Source of the DNA: Paramacrobiotus richtersi
Taxonomy: Eukaryota > Tardigrada > Eutardigrada > Parachela > Macrobiotidae
Assembly: GCA_034698045.1 (NCBI GenBank)
Contig: JAQGAU010001205.1
Span: forward strand, 1-20,641
Length of the DNA: 20,641 nt
Direction of reading: 5' to 3'
Position 1 is the stretch's first letter. Every line of letters begins with the position of its first letter. Positions 1-10,446 of this stretch are shown piece after piece. A program made the position numbers and the translations under genes. The notes beneath the pieces are model-generated. The model saw only the letters and a list, made by a program, of their open reading frames with translations, had not been told where the DNA came from and ran no database searches.

Positions 1-3000
1 GCGTTCGGATTTCGTGCGATGCTCGGTATGCGAGAATCGCGATCTATCAAGACTCAAGAACCTTGTCCGCAAACAACGAGCTGTTAGTTCGATAAGTCAA
101 AATCACTGTTTCCCTTTCGCAGGACTGGTGAAATGCAACCTCATGCAGGGAAAGCACGAAAAGGCCCAGAGTGATCTGGAGCGCGCGACGCAGTTGTTTA
201 TATCGGATACGGAGCCACGTGAACTGGTATGGACGTTTGATCCGAGCGGCCGCGCTGCTTGTTCATTCGCAGTGTTTTGTCTATAGATTCCATACTTGCC
301 GCTTCGAAGTGTCGAACTCGATTACCTTCACGTGAAACTGGAGTTAGTAAAGCAGAATTACGGAATCGAGAGCACACGTGAAGATACTAAAGCCAGTATC
401 AGCAAACTGCTGCGGATCTTATCCCGAATGGTTTCTTTTCTGCAAACAGTTCGTTCTAATTCTTACATTTTCTTATTAGCTAGGTAGACCGGCTTTTTTA
501 TCCGTAGAATAAGCCAACGAGTCTCGATTACTTTACTATGGTGGACCCATACTATACGACCCGACTGGTTCGGGACGCGCTACAGTTTTGCCAGTCTGAG
601 GTAAAGATAAACTGGTGCCCTAAAGTACGGAAGACTACAAACAGAGCCATAATGAAACATTTCGTTCAGCCGCAGAAACTGATCTCCAACAGTCCCCTAC
701 TGAACCACTGCGAACAGCTACTGACAGCGCTGCTGGGAGTTGTGCCCGGCTTCATCGACTCTGCGGTACTACTGTCTCGTGTGCAGTATTTGAAATCCGA
801 TTTTGTAAAGGCTGCCTACACAATTGAGAGCGTACTGGAAGCGGAATTATATGGGAAAGATGCGGAGGCACTTCTTGTTGCGGCCGAAGTATGTGCCGGA
901 ACAATAATCTTACAAGCTAACGTTACTTATCTTAAAATCAGTAATCTTTGTAATCTTAAAAACTCTGTTGGTGACCTTGGACTTTGCCGCAAGAATAGAA
1001 GAAGTTGCAACTTTAACGTCAAAAGAAACGGAAAATCTCAAATAACAATCCTAAAGCGACACTGACCTTGAAAATGTCCTTACAGATCTACGCAGCTCAG
1101 AGCCAACCCGAAAAATGCAAAACCACCCTTGACCGCGCCTTGGCCAACAACTTCCGCTTGAAAGACAACCTTCGCTACATCGCGCTGCAGAGCCAGCAAC
1201 TCGCAGCATCAGGGTCCTCCGATGAGGCAATCATCAACCTAACCAATGCCCTGAATAAACCCGGCGTTACCAAATATGTCCCGGATGCAGACCACAACCT
1301 GTCCGACCGCTGCACCATTTTTACCGTACTTTCCCAGCTTTTGGTTAATACTAAGCAGTATTCCAAAGCCCAGGATATTCTAGAGACGGCATTCGGTGTT
1401 TTCAAGGGGACATCCCAGTATCCTAGGTTGATATTGGCAAAAGCGAATGTTTTGTTGGCGATCGACGGGAGATCGAAAGCGGTAATTGGGGTACTGAATT
1501 CCGTCGGTCCCGAAGTTGAGGATAGTTACTACCGGACGCAAGAGAAACTGGCGGGATATTATCTAGCCAATGGAATGCAGAAGGAATATGCGGAAGTGTA
1601 TGAGAGCCTGCACGCTACGATGAAAAGCAGTTCGGCGGCCGCCGTTATGTTGGGGGAGGCATATTTGCGGATACCACAGGTATTTTAAAATGTTTACTGA
1701 CTCGCTATTCTGCCATTGCGGAAGCTTCTTCTCCAGTCTCCATCAAACTAAAACTAAACGAATTATGTTGTACGGCTTTGTACGCGCAACCTTCATAGCC
1801 GCGATAACCATCAAGTGTGCGAAGCGTTTTATACGTCAAAAATATGTTTTCTACCAAAAATCTGGCGGTTTGCTAACATTTAGATTTAAGTTGTAGTACA
1901 ATATTTTCATTAAAAAAAACCAAAACAAAATTTTTATTAAGCATACATACGCTTGAATTGCAATTAGTGGATCTGAGGCTCTAACGGAGCATGTACATAC
2001 AACGCATACGCGTAAGATAGTCTATATTATCCAGTCTTTCCTCTGTGTCTGGTGTTTTTATGGTCGAACGGTGTTTTTTTACATCAAACATGCGGGTTTT
2101 GAACTAATAAGACTTCCTTTATATTAGCCAACAAAAGCTCTGCAAGTGATCCAGTCAGCAATGAAACTCGATCCGGGTAACCCAGTCCTCGAAGCCACAA
2201 TGGGCCAGTTCTACACCAAGACCCACATGTTTGCTAATGCCGTCAACTACTATGAGGCAGCAGTAAAGAAAGGCAACCGCAGTGTTCGCCTTGACTTTGC
2301 CAAGCTCCTGATAAAACTGAAACGGCTAGAACAGGCTGAAATTCTTCTTCAAGAGGTTGTTGCCGAAGACAACCCAGGTATAGTTTCGATAGATTTTCAT
2401 ATGGTGTATAGTGAACAAATGAATTCGCGCAATTTGACAAGATCTCTTTTCCAGGTTTTCCTGAAACACTGCAACAGACCCGTGGCTACACTTTGTTAGG
2501 AAAAACCTATAACGAAATGGGTGACAGCGAGAAAGCTGTAGCGGTTTTCAAGCAAGCAAAAGACAAACTGGAAAAGTACGCAAAGGAAAGAATAAATATC
2601 GACAGCATTATGTCAGCATAGATACAATCATACCATACAAAATGGCAATGTTCTGACTGCAGGCTTTTCTTACGTGCTCGACGAGAAAGTCCGGATGCTG
2701 TTCCAGAAATATCGAATGCCTTAACCGAGTAAGTGTAGAAATATCCAAAACAATGCATAGCTGGTAATCCAACGCAAAACTACAGTAATTTGCGAATACC
2801 TGTGTATGTTGCGGTCATCACGAGTTGTTCAAATAACGTGTGTTCGGAAACCCTATTGTACATGTGTATGCTGGAGTACAGTTAAACATCTTAGCGAGAT
2901 TTTAATACTTTTGCACAATTAATAACAAAATACAAGAATGCGCTCATCGGCCGTCACAGGCGTCAAATCCCAAAGTTAACACCGCATGTTTCAGGGTGTT

Positions 3001-4937
3001 GCAGCTGCTTTGTGACCTGTACTGTTTGCATGGTGATTACCAATTCGCCGTCGATGCGTTGCAACAGTCGCGTTCCCTTCTCAGAGAAGAAGATAAACTG
3101 ACAGTCACGAAGGCACTCGCTCGTGTATTCTTGATGCACAACGATCCCGGTGAAGCGTTTCGGTTCGGCAAGGAAGTGCAGAAGATGAGCCCCAGTGATC
3201 CATTAGCCGTTCGCATCATGGCCGAAGTGGCGTTCCGCCGAAAAGACTTCGACATGGCTGTGGTCTATTATAAAGAGTATATGAAAAAGTACCCAGAAGA
3301 TCTGAAGAGTGTTGCAGAGATTGCGCCGGTGCTGATGCGGTTGGGACAGGTTCATGTTTTACAAGCTTTTTTGCAGGTAAAATCACGGACGGACAGCAAA
3401 CGTTACATTCTGTTGTGTGTTCATTGAATATTCCTTCTTACTTTATAGTGATACCGGTTCCATGATCAGTCTGTTATTTCTTTATTATTAAACAACAGCT
3501 TTTTTTTCGTCGCTCTTCTTCTATAGCTATGACGCAATCGGTATAAGTGCTGAAAATAATGATACTTTGAATTCAAATCGTGCGAAACTGCAAATAATAT
3601 TTTTCGTTCGAAGGAAAACGAAAAGATGCGCACAAACTCCCAGTTCAGAATCCTCTTCAACTTGTGCGACGGACTACGAGCGCGCTACAATGGACAGCTG
3701 AAGCGCGCGGTTGAACTAATTATGCCGGCACTGGAGCAGTCCGAAGTGTCGGCGTTTGCGGCCCGAAGCTTAATCGAAATTCTATGTCACTGGGATTTCG
3801 AGTTGCCCGGTAGTCAAAATTTACCGTCTACATCCAGTTCTGCCGAAGACTTGGTAGAAGTCTGCAACAACATTATTCGGGTACGAGTTCCTGAATGTAC
3901 AGTACCTTAAAAAACTTGGAGAACTATTGCGTTGTTTTCCATTCAATAGAAAGCGAAACTGCCGCCTGGCAGCAACGACCAGCTGATCTGCCAGTATCTA
4001 CCCATACTCGTCCGTGGCGATCGATCTCAGTTGGCTGACATGTTGGGGAAAGTGCAGAAATGGGAAACCGATAAAGTAAACTATAACTGATACAAAAAGC
4101 GCTGTACTGCATGCACATGACGCCTTTGCAGATTATACAGCCTATCCATGCGTACTTGTTAGCAACACTTTTCTTGCTCATGAACGACAAGCAGCGAGCT
4201 ATGGATTTAATGAAAAGATACGAGAAGACATCATGGAATTTTCAGGTAAGAAAACAGGGTTTCACATCTGTTAGTTATCGAATTTTGTCGGACTAACCGT
4301 TTTTTGAATATCTTCGTTTTCATTAACAAGTGGATTTTTGTCAGTTTTTCCACTTCGGTTTCATATTTTAAATTGCCTACATATATGTTACAGTTTCCAT
4401 ATGAGTTATCGCGCTATTTCTTTGGCCCTGTTACCATAGAAAGACTATCTGTTAGTATCACAGAAACTAACCGGTCCATTTCTTTTTCCATAGGACGCTG
4501 AGTTTTTAGAACGTTTATGGCTGCTTCTCGCCGAACAGCTCAATCTGAACAACCGCGGCGATGAAGTTTCTCAGCTACTTTTCCGCTGCATCGAGTACAG
4601 CCGAACCGGCTATCTGGTCAACATGTACGACGGCTTCCACTGTGGGAACCAGAATCACTCTAAAGCGGCCGAATGCTTTCGCCGGGCCTTCGAAACAACA
4701 GGCTGCACGGACTTTGTCAGCGGCGAACGCATGGCACTAGCTCAGCTAAACTCCAACCGCCCGATGGAAGCCGTGGACACTATTGATGTGATCAGTCGTC
4801 TGCCGGCGGATGCCAGCGGAGCCATAACCAAATCGATTGTCCAACTGAGGCAGATGGCTCTTAATCAGTTAGCGTTTAAGAAAGATGACAGAGATAAGGC
4901 GGATGCGGCAGGGAGACGAATGTCACGTCCTCAGTAA
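1..4937 (+). CDS. TTC21B: TTC21B / IFT139 homologue, 3' part of the gene (14 exons)
   Basis: Intraflagellar transport protein 139, a long TPR-repeat subunit of the IFT-A complex that drives retrograde transport in cilia. Proposed exons are 1-25, 123-226, 287-430, 508-600, 670-888, 1086-1679, 2128-2377, 2455-2575, 2663-2728, 2995-3376, 3614-3880, 3950-4075, 4132-4245 and 4494-4937 (TAA). All junctions are GT-AG and keep phase, giving 982 codons; vertebrate TTC21B is about 1,300 residues, so roughly the N-terminal quarter is upstream of the window. Diagnostic stretches, recalled from the vertebrate protein, are PDAVPE just before the exon starting EVLQLLCDLY, NYYEAAVKKG, RKDFDMAVVYYKEY, and the helical-repeat C-terminus with KAAECFRRAF. 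The exon at 3614 is preferred over an AG at 3625 because the resulting segment then has the same length as in the vertebrate protein. The exon at 287-430 (donor GTTTCT) is the least certain. The longest intron is 1680-2127. No AATAAA is seen just after the stop. Confidence 0.93.
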
Positions 4938-5123
4938 CGTAATTTGACGGTAGAGCTGCACTAAGATGTTACTGTGCACTTTATCTCGCTGAGTAACAAA
5001 ACTCGATTTAATCGGATTGATGCTGTTGTACATATAATAGGATTCTAAACAAGCAGATTTATTCCGATTGATCTCTGAAATGGTAGACTATGCTTTAAAA
5101 AAGGAAGCTGAGTTTTTCGAAGG

Positions 5124-5129
5124 AAAAAA
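5124..5129 (-). terminator. Pol III T6 terminator of tRNA-Lys copy 1
   Basis: Six T residues on the minus strand begin two bases beyond the discriminator base, the usual RNA polymerase III stop. Confidence 0.8.
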
Positions 5130-5131
5130 GT

Positions 5132-5204
5132 CGCCCTCCGGGGGGCTCGAACCCCCGACATTCAGGTTAAAAGCCTGACGCTCTACCGACTGAGCTAGGA
5201 AGGC
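5132..5204 (-). tRNA. tRNA-Lys(UUU), copy 1
   Basis: The 73-nt cloverleaf folds completely. The acceptor stem GCCTTCC pairs with GGAGGGC (one G-U), the D arm is GCTC/GAGC, the anticodon stem TCAGG/CCTGA carries the loop CTTTTAA with anticodon TTT, and the T arm is GGGGG/CCCCC with TTCGAGC. The discriminator base is G. The internal A box (TAGCTCAGTCGG) and B box (GGTTCGAGCCC) are intact, there is no intron, and a T6 Pol III terminator follows at 5124-5129. It is identical to the copy at 10367-10439. Confidence 0.97.
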
Positions 5205-6009
5205 ACAGTTACTTAATACACTAGAGTTTACCGAACGGGCTACAAAACACGCAGAAAAATATCTGCAGTGGCTTGTCCAACAAGTAAGCACCGCGACCAC
5301 AATTAAAGTATACACACTCTGATTAGTCTGATATAGTGATTTTGGCTTTGCCTTTGACAACTTATACCGTAAGTGTATTAAAACATTTACTAACAAAATG
5401 TTGTGCTTGTGTTTGGTTATAATATCCCTGTTGTACTCAGTGACAGTGACATGCTGGGGACTGCGGAACAGTTCAAGTAATTGCAGTTTTCTTACTGCTA
5501 GAAGAGTGTCATGTTCCTGCGGTTTTGATTTTTCGCGTCCATAAAGACGCGAACAGGTGTCTTTCATGTCATCAGTGAAGGTTACAAAAATAAGTCTCAA
5601 TCTGTACAGATGCTTCGTCAAAACAGTATCATAATCATGACTTATACAAAACATGGTAATCAGTTACATGAGCAGTGAAGGTACTTCTAAAAAAAAAGTA
5701 TTCAGGTTTTTCCTAATTATACGCACTGTGATTCTGAAGTGTTTCATCAAGATAGCCAATAACTATTATGCTGCATAACAGCTAGACTAGCGTGTCCGCT
5801 AATCTACCATATGAATCAAATTTAACTGACCAAAGCCATTATCAGAATACAGTACAGCTATGTTGATCTTGACTCCCAAGAGTGCGTTGCCGTTGGCAAA
5901 TGAAACAGATATCATACGTGCTGGAGTACATTGTGTTAAAAGTCAATGTGTAAAGAATGCTGCACACAGCTCCGACACCACCTACCCAGTTACAACAGAC
6001 TAGTACTGC
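5205..6009. other. Intergenic between tRNA-Lys and the chemoreceptor gene
   Basis: This is the 5' flank of the chemoreceptor gene. I see no convincing multi-exon gene. It holds one small open frame with a signal-like start (5398-5544, listed separately) and an 8-bp perfect hairpin (5532-5553). A long minus-strand frame over part of it runs straight through the tRNA and is not credible. Confidence 0.6.
5398..5544 (+). CDS. Possible 48-residue secreted cysteine peptide
   Basis: A single-exon frame starting in the good context AACAAAATG begins with the hydrophobic MLCLCLVIISLLYSVTVT, which resembles a signal peptide with cleavage near residue 18. The remaining 30 residues contain four cysteines (19, 29, 39, 41) and an RR pair at 35-36. 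I do not recognise it. There is no clear TATA box or AATAAA beside it, and frames of this size arise by chance, so this is a candidate only. Confidence 0.22.
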   Translation: MLCLCLVIISLLYSVTVTCWGLRNSSSNCSFLTARRVSCSCGFDFSRP

Positions 6010-7808
6010 ATGTGGAAAATAACATTTCGGAAGAACCTGCACATGCATTTGAGAACTATCGGTGTTGAGAAACATTTTTTTTTAATCTGGCGAAGTATCA
6101 CCTGGGTAAAATCTGCTCTAGACCCAAGCATGGAAGAAACAGTATGCGTAAAATTTCTGCAAATCGCATGTGGCACTGCTATCACTCCACAGGTTTATAA
6201 GCTCAATTCTTCCCATTTGACCTCCAAATCAAGTGTTAGTAAAAGGTCGAAAACGTTATGGTTGCGATTGGCTCAGTTGTTTTGGCTGGCAGCCTTTTTC
6301 TTTTGTGCATTCTGTGCTGTACACTCCAATCTGTACTACATACGCGACATTTTGATTAGTTACACCAAAAATTATGACCAGCTCTTCCGCTTTTCCCGCT
6401 ATAGAATGCGACAAATTTTAGTCACGCTCATCATGATCATCGTTTACCGAAAGAAGCACATCTTGGTTGATATCGTTGACAAAGTCAATTATTTGCTGTA
6501 TCTGATCGAGCAAATGCAGCTAGCAGCTGAAAAACCTGGAAGCATAATTTCTCTTACTCGGATATTCGAAAAACGTCTAATCATCATTTTGTTGTCCGCC
6601 TTCGTCATTAGTCAGAGTTTTGTAGAAATTTGTGTGGTCCTGATCGACTCCGAAAATCTAGGTGACTTTTGGCCGTTCAGTGCACGGTTATCGCTCACTG
6701 ACCTTGAATTATGGTATTATTTTATGATGGGTCCAGCATTTGTTTTCTGGAACATGGTACTCGCCAGTTACTGTACCTGTATGTACGCAGTGGCTATTAT
6801 CGTTACTGCTCTTCAGAAGAATCTGAAACTGTCTGAATCGTTCCTGGTGCGAGTGCCCTGGAACACTCTAGTGCAGTTTCTGCTGTCTCTGCGGAAAACG
6901 GTTTACCAACTGGAAGTATTTTACTCGGCTATATTAGCTCTTCATATCGCTAACCAAGCGCTGTTTGTTCTGTGTGAGCTCAGTTCGCTTGAGACTTCCC
7001 TACGTGAACTGGGGAATTATAAGTGGTTACTAATAGTCCAAAGCTGTGTGGTAATCTTGTGGAATTCTGCCGGCCTAATTGTTTTTCCGACGTATTCTGC
7101 GATTAAGCTCCGGAATAAGGTCTGCGGCTTTGCACATATGTTAAAACGTTGCATTATAATCGAAGTCTCTATGTGGTGGTAGGGACGATACCTATGCTTT
7201 ATACCGCCTTTTGCGTCCTCTGACTTCTCTTACTATAGCATAACACAATTGTAACACCCGTTTGCATCGATAGTGTCAGTCACTGGCGGAAGAGCTCTGG
7301 TCGCAGCTGCATGAATCCGACGAAGCTACGAAAAACTACCGTAAACTGGTGAATATCACTAACATGATGATGAACCGTCCGGTGTGTTTGACCCTTGGAA
7401 ATTTCTGCGTCTTTGACGAATCAGTGATCGCTACGGTAAGCATGTTTTATAAGAGACAGATTTCTGACAGACCATATTGACTACAATTCGAAGACTGTAC
7501 AGTCCTCGAATACCGACATGTAGGTATTATGGCACAGTCTACAACGGTACAACCCCTTCTTCGCGTAATTAAGATGGTGTACGTATACGTTTTGTAAATC
7601 ATGAAGTACTCTGTGAATTCGGCGTAGCAGCTGCTGTAGGTTTCGATGTCCCCGACCGAGTATGTGCATAGTGGACAATGTCAACGCGGTAACTTCAACA
7701 ACCTTGGCTACCTTTCAGATCGCCGGTTTCTGGGTTACGTATCTCTTGATAGTTAAGGACCTGATCAGCCGCGATGACAAGCAAAGACATTGTAATTGCA
7801 CAATGTAA
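6010..7808 (+). CDS. Gustatory-receptor-like (7tm_7) chemoreceptor
   Basis: Seven-transmembrane ligand-gated channel of the insect Gr/Or superfamily, expected at the dendrite of chemosensory neurons. Proposed exons are 6010-7119, 7274-7435 and 7719-7808 (TAA), all phase 0, about 453 residues and within the family range (350-480). Hydrophobic segments lie near residues 84-106, 133-148, 189-212, 241-266, 303-323 and 338-360; the seventh is in the last exon (IAGFWVTYLLIVKDL). Family evidence is the layout, the last two short exons at phase-0 junctions, the FDESVIAT turn before TM7, and the TY pair in TM7 of the Gr signature TYhhhhhQF, here ending KDL rather than QF. The donor at 7120 (GTCTGC) is weak and the acceptor could be 7280 instead of 7274. 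The true start could be a later Met (residue 12 or 41). An AATAAA at 7812 suggests a very short 3' UTR. The ligand cannot be told. Confidence 0.8.
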
Positions 7809-7811
7809 AGA

Positions 7812-7817
7812 AATAAA
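7812..7817 (+). other. Poly(A) signal of the chemoreceptor gene
   Basis: An AATAAA hexamer lies 3 nt after the stop codon at 7806-7808. Cleavage would follow within a few tens of bases, so the 3' UTR would be tiny. Confidence 0.5.
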
Positions 7818-8573
7818 TTTCGTTACGTTACTTTCATTTTCAGTTGTTAACATGTACTTCGATCTGCGCCATAACTGGATAAGTGCACGCTGCTAGCCTT
7901 TATCTGGATAACCCACCAATCAGAATTTGCGCAGTACTGTAAAGCATAAGGTGAGCGCTCACCTAGGGGGGTCTCCAAGTAAGGGCGAAAAAGCAGCTAT
8001 AATCCACTTATGGCACAGATCGAAGTACAAGGCGAGGTGGCTAGGCGCAATAGTTTACGGCGTTCGCCAAACTCCAAAGCAAACGGTGGACCGTGGACGC
8101 TTTGCATGGTGGGAGTTCTCTGGCTTTTTAGATAATTCTTTAGAGGCGCCGTTCCACACAGTAGCATAACATGAATCACACTCTACATCGGCCGTGCTCG
8201 TCACCTTTATTTTCAACAAGTAGGGGTATCAACTTACTGTATGTGGAATGTATGCGCATGACTTGCGGGCTTGGCGCCTGTTATGTAATAGTGTCTCCCG
8301 TTGAGAGGAATTTTCCGTGACATTGCCATTTAATTTTAAAAAAGCCATTACATGTTTCTGCATTTTATGATCTGAAAATGGATGTTATCCGCACCGCGTC
8401 TGTATATTATTTAAAATATGGCCTTCGAGTTCACTACTTCATTTCTGTGTATAAAAGGTGTTTTATCTTGTCTTCAATGATGTTCTTTACCGGTCTGTAT
8501 TCCGCTGTGTTTCAACCTACGAGCTAACTGATCGAACAGATAAAAGACCCAAAAAATGCCAGCAAAAGCATTC

Positions 8574-8579
8574 TTTATT
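8574..8579 (-). other. Poly(A) signal of the small secreted gene
   Basis: AATAAA on the minus strand about 160 nt after the TGA at 8738, in the sense of the gene; the only such hexamer I found nearby downstream. Confidence 0.4.
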
Positions 8580-8737
8580 ACCTTTGGACAGCCGTTGTCA
8601 CAATGTCATCAAGTAGTCTATATTGTAGTAGCAATTTCGAAACATCAACGTGATACATAAGCACTTTCTTTTTCTGTCGGTATCACGCGCGCGCGCATAA
8701 AACTATAGAAGTAAGCAAGTTTGCTTCTCGAAGGACC

Positions 8738-9133
8738 TCAGATTGGACCAGTAATCCTGCAACAGTTAGGCCCAAATTCATAGTATTCTCCCACGAAAGG
8801 CACATCTCCATGAACGGCTGTATTATCCTCTTCGCAAACTCCGGGTGAATTATCCAGTGATTCAATTTTGCAGTTCCATTTGTTGTAAACAATTACATTT
8901 CCTATTTTGCCTCTTTTCCATCCTGCTTGACATTCTGTATAATTTAAAGCAAACATGAAAAGACGTTATTTTAGAAACTTATACCGTTTATATAGTTGTG
9001 TGTATCAAACATAGATAGCATCACCTATGAAACTCCAGTATATTTTCATAGTATTCACTGCATACCGCTTACCTGCGTAGCTGATAAAAACCACCGCCAG
9101 AGCAACCGACAACAACAGGGTTCTGTGCAACAT
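8738..9133 (-). CDS. Small secreted cysteine-rich protein, two exons
   Basis: Exon 1 is 9133-9073: ATG in a good context (ACGATG), then MLHRTLLLSVALAVVFISYA and a split codon at the donor GTAAGC. Exon 2 is 8934-8738 after the acceptor TTATACAG; the split codon becomes GAA and the frame runs to TGA, 85 residues in all. The first 20 residues are a textbook signal peptide with cleavage near YAG. The mature part (about 65 residues) has five cysteines spaced C-x19-C-x11-C-x23-CC. The ending GPNCC loosely recalls single-domain von Willebrand type C (SVWC/Vago-like) proteins, but the last cysteine of that domain is absent, so I leave the family open. An odd cysteine count could mean a disulfide-linked dimer. 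A TATAAA at 9202-9207 and an AATAAA at 8574-8579 support an independent gene. Confidence 0.68.
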
Positions 9134-9201
9134 CGTGGACCACAGGATGCGATTATGGACAGAAATGTGCGATTCAGATCTTTGCTTACTAATTCAATCT
9201 C

Positions 9202-9207
9202 TTTATA
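9202..9207 (-). promoter_or_regulatory. TATA box of the small secreted gene
   Basis: TATAAA on the minus strand, about 70 nt upstream of the ATG at 9133. That leaves room for a transcription start about 30 nt downstream and a 5' UTR of some 40 nt. Confidence 0.5.
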
Positions 9208-9917
9208 TCCAAAACGTACAATTCATGTAATTAAGACGATTTTTTACGAAGGCTTAGGCCGAAAACTACGGAGGCTTCCCAAAAAGTTTCCGTACTTAAT
9301 CAGATTTTGCCAGCGGCGGCTAATGAATAATACATAGCTAATGAATGATTATATATGCAGTTCGGTAAACTGTTGTTTGCCAGACTAGTACTGTTTTCCA
9401 GGCATGCGCCGTTTTCCTTTCCGGAAACAACTGTACCTGATCATCCGCATAAACGGAATAAGTACGATTACTCGAAAACCGAAGCCCGAATATCGAGTGC
9501 TGTGGTGATTATCAAAGTCTTGCCAGTTGTGTTGTTTCATGCTGCATGTAATGATTCCAAAAGTCTCTTCCAAATCTAGCATACGTAGAGGTACCAAAGA
9601 ACAGACACAGTGCGTAGTAGCGTACATGGTACTACCATGATGGTAGTGTCGGATAAAAACCTGTGAGCTTTTTTGGAAGACCGGTAAAGAAAGGCTCGCT
9701 GAGTTCGATGTCTCGCCGGCATAAGCTACCTTGACGGTAATCGAGGGAACGAGTACAGTTGTGCAGCGTCCGAAAATCGAGTATGCAGAAGGCAGCAGAC
9801 CTCAGTTTTGCAAGACGAGTACAATAACTATCGGACAGATCCACGTCGGTTGTATATAATGTACAGCATTTACATCCATAAGTTTCCTGTTATCTACCGG
9901 TAATTTACAACACGATC

Positions 9918-10043
9918 ATGGGATACTGCTGTGCTAAAGCGTTATCAACAACATTTCGCAAGATCCGGCGTTCTTCAGACGTTTGTATTTTCCGTTGTGC
10001 GTCCGCTTCTATCCTGAACCTTGCATACAGAATAAGTCAATAA
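9918..10043 (+). CDS. Possible 41-residue MGYCC microprotein
   Basis: A short frame begins MGYCCAK, the kind of N-terminus that can carry myristoyl and palmitoyl groups. A TATATAA at 9853-9859 lies about 60 nt upstream of the ATG, and an AATAAA at 10039-10044 overlaps the TAA stop. The rest is basic (RKIRRS) and unknown to me. The element spacing is suggestive, but the frame is short enough to be chance. Confidence 0.18.
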   Translation: MGYCCAKALSTTFRKIRRSSDVCIFRCASASILNLAYRISQ

Positions 10044-10366
10044 AAATCATTTACCACAATGAAATCATTGGAACTTGAATTTAGAACGTACGCACAGACG
10101 GTATTAAAATTTTAGTTTATCTGTAGAACCATGCTTTTGCCGTTCTCTTTGCATGTGCGATAGTACACTGAACGGAGCTTTTCCCCTTTGCAGCCGCAAC
10201 AATACAAACCACTGCAGGACTGGCGATCTATTTCCGGGTAGAGGCCATTGTAATAATAAGATCATGCGACCTACACTTTTACCGGAGAGGACACAACAGC
10301 ACCAAAATAAACCCAGAGAACAATTTTCATGTACTAGAGCTAAACAATGGCAACTGGTATGAATTA

Positions 10367-10439
10367 GCCTTCCTAGCTCAGTCGGTAGAGCGTCAGGCTT
10401 TTAACCTGAATGTCGGGGGTTCGAGCCCCCCGGAGGGCG
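10367..10439 (+). tRNA. tRNA-Lys(UUU), copy 2
   Basis: The same 73-nt sequence as copy 1, including the discriminator G: anticodon TTT in loop CTTTTAA, full acceptor, D, anticodon and T stems, intact A and B boxes, no intron. A T6 run at 10441-10446 is the terminator. The flanks do not resemble those of copy 1 beyond the T-run, so the similarity is confined to the gene itself. Confidence 0.97.
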
Positions 10440-10440
10440 A

Positions 10441-10446
10441 TTTTTT
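10441..10446 (+). terminator. Pol III T6 terminator of tRNA-Lys copy 2
   Basis: Six T residues start two bases after the tRNA end, as for copy 1. Confidence 0.8.

Larger units (their letters stand above)
7809..8737. other. Convergent intergenic region
   Basis: This lies between the 3' end of the chemoreceptor (+) and the 3' end of the small secreted gene (-). It contains a 16-bp perfect palindrome (7949-7964), a TATAAAAG-like element on the plus strand near 8449-8456 with no convincing gene downstream, and the probable 3' UTR of the minus-strand gene from about 8560. Open frames here (for example 7927-8169) match nothing I know. Confidence 0.6.
9134..10366. other. Intergenic region between the small secreted gene and tRNA-Lys copy 2
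   Basis: The first 100 bases hold the promoter of the minus-strand secreted gene. I see no confident gene in the rest. Weak items are a 41-codon frame at 9918-10043 (listed) and a strong acceptor-like site, a pyrimidine tract ending GCAG at 10193, that I could not connect to any upstream exon. Open frames at 9355-9579 and 9632-9844 look like chance. Confidence 0.55.

Noticed and set aside
5088-5654. 188-codon minus-strand open frame
   Set aside because: It reads through the whole tRNA-Lys gene and its terminator, and its product resembles nothing except the known translation artefact of a tRNA.
7481-7684. 67-codon minus-strand frame inside the chemoreceptor intron
   Set aside because: No family match or splice or promoter signals; likely chance within a 283-nt intron.
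7927-8169. 80-codon plus-strand frame
   Set aside because: No recognisable motifs, no promoter or splice support, and no ATG at its start in good context.
10194-10366. Open plus-strand frame after a strong GCAG acceptor
   Set aside because: The frame runs into the tRNA and no upstream exon with a fitting donor was found.
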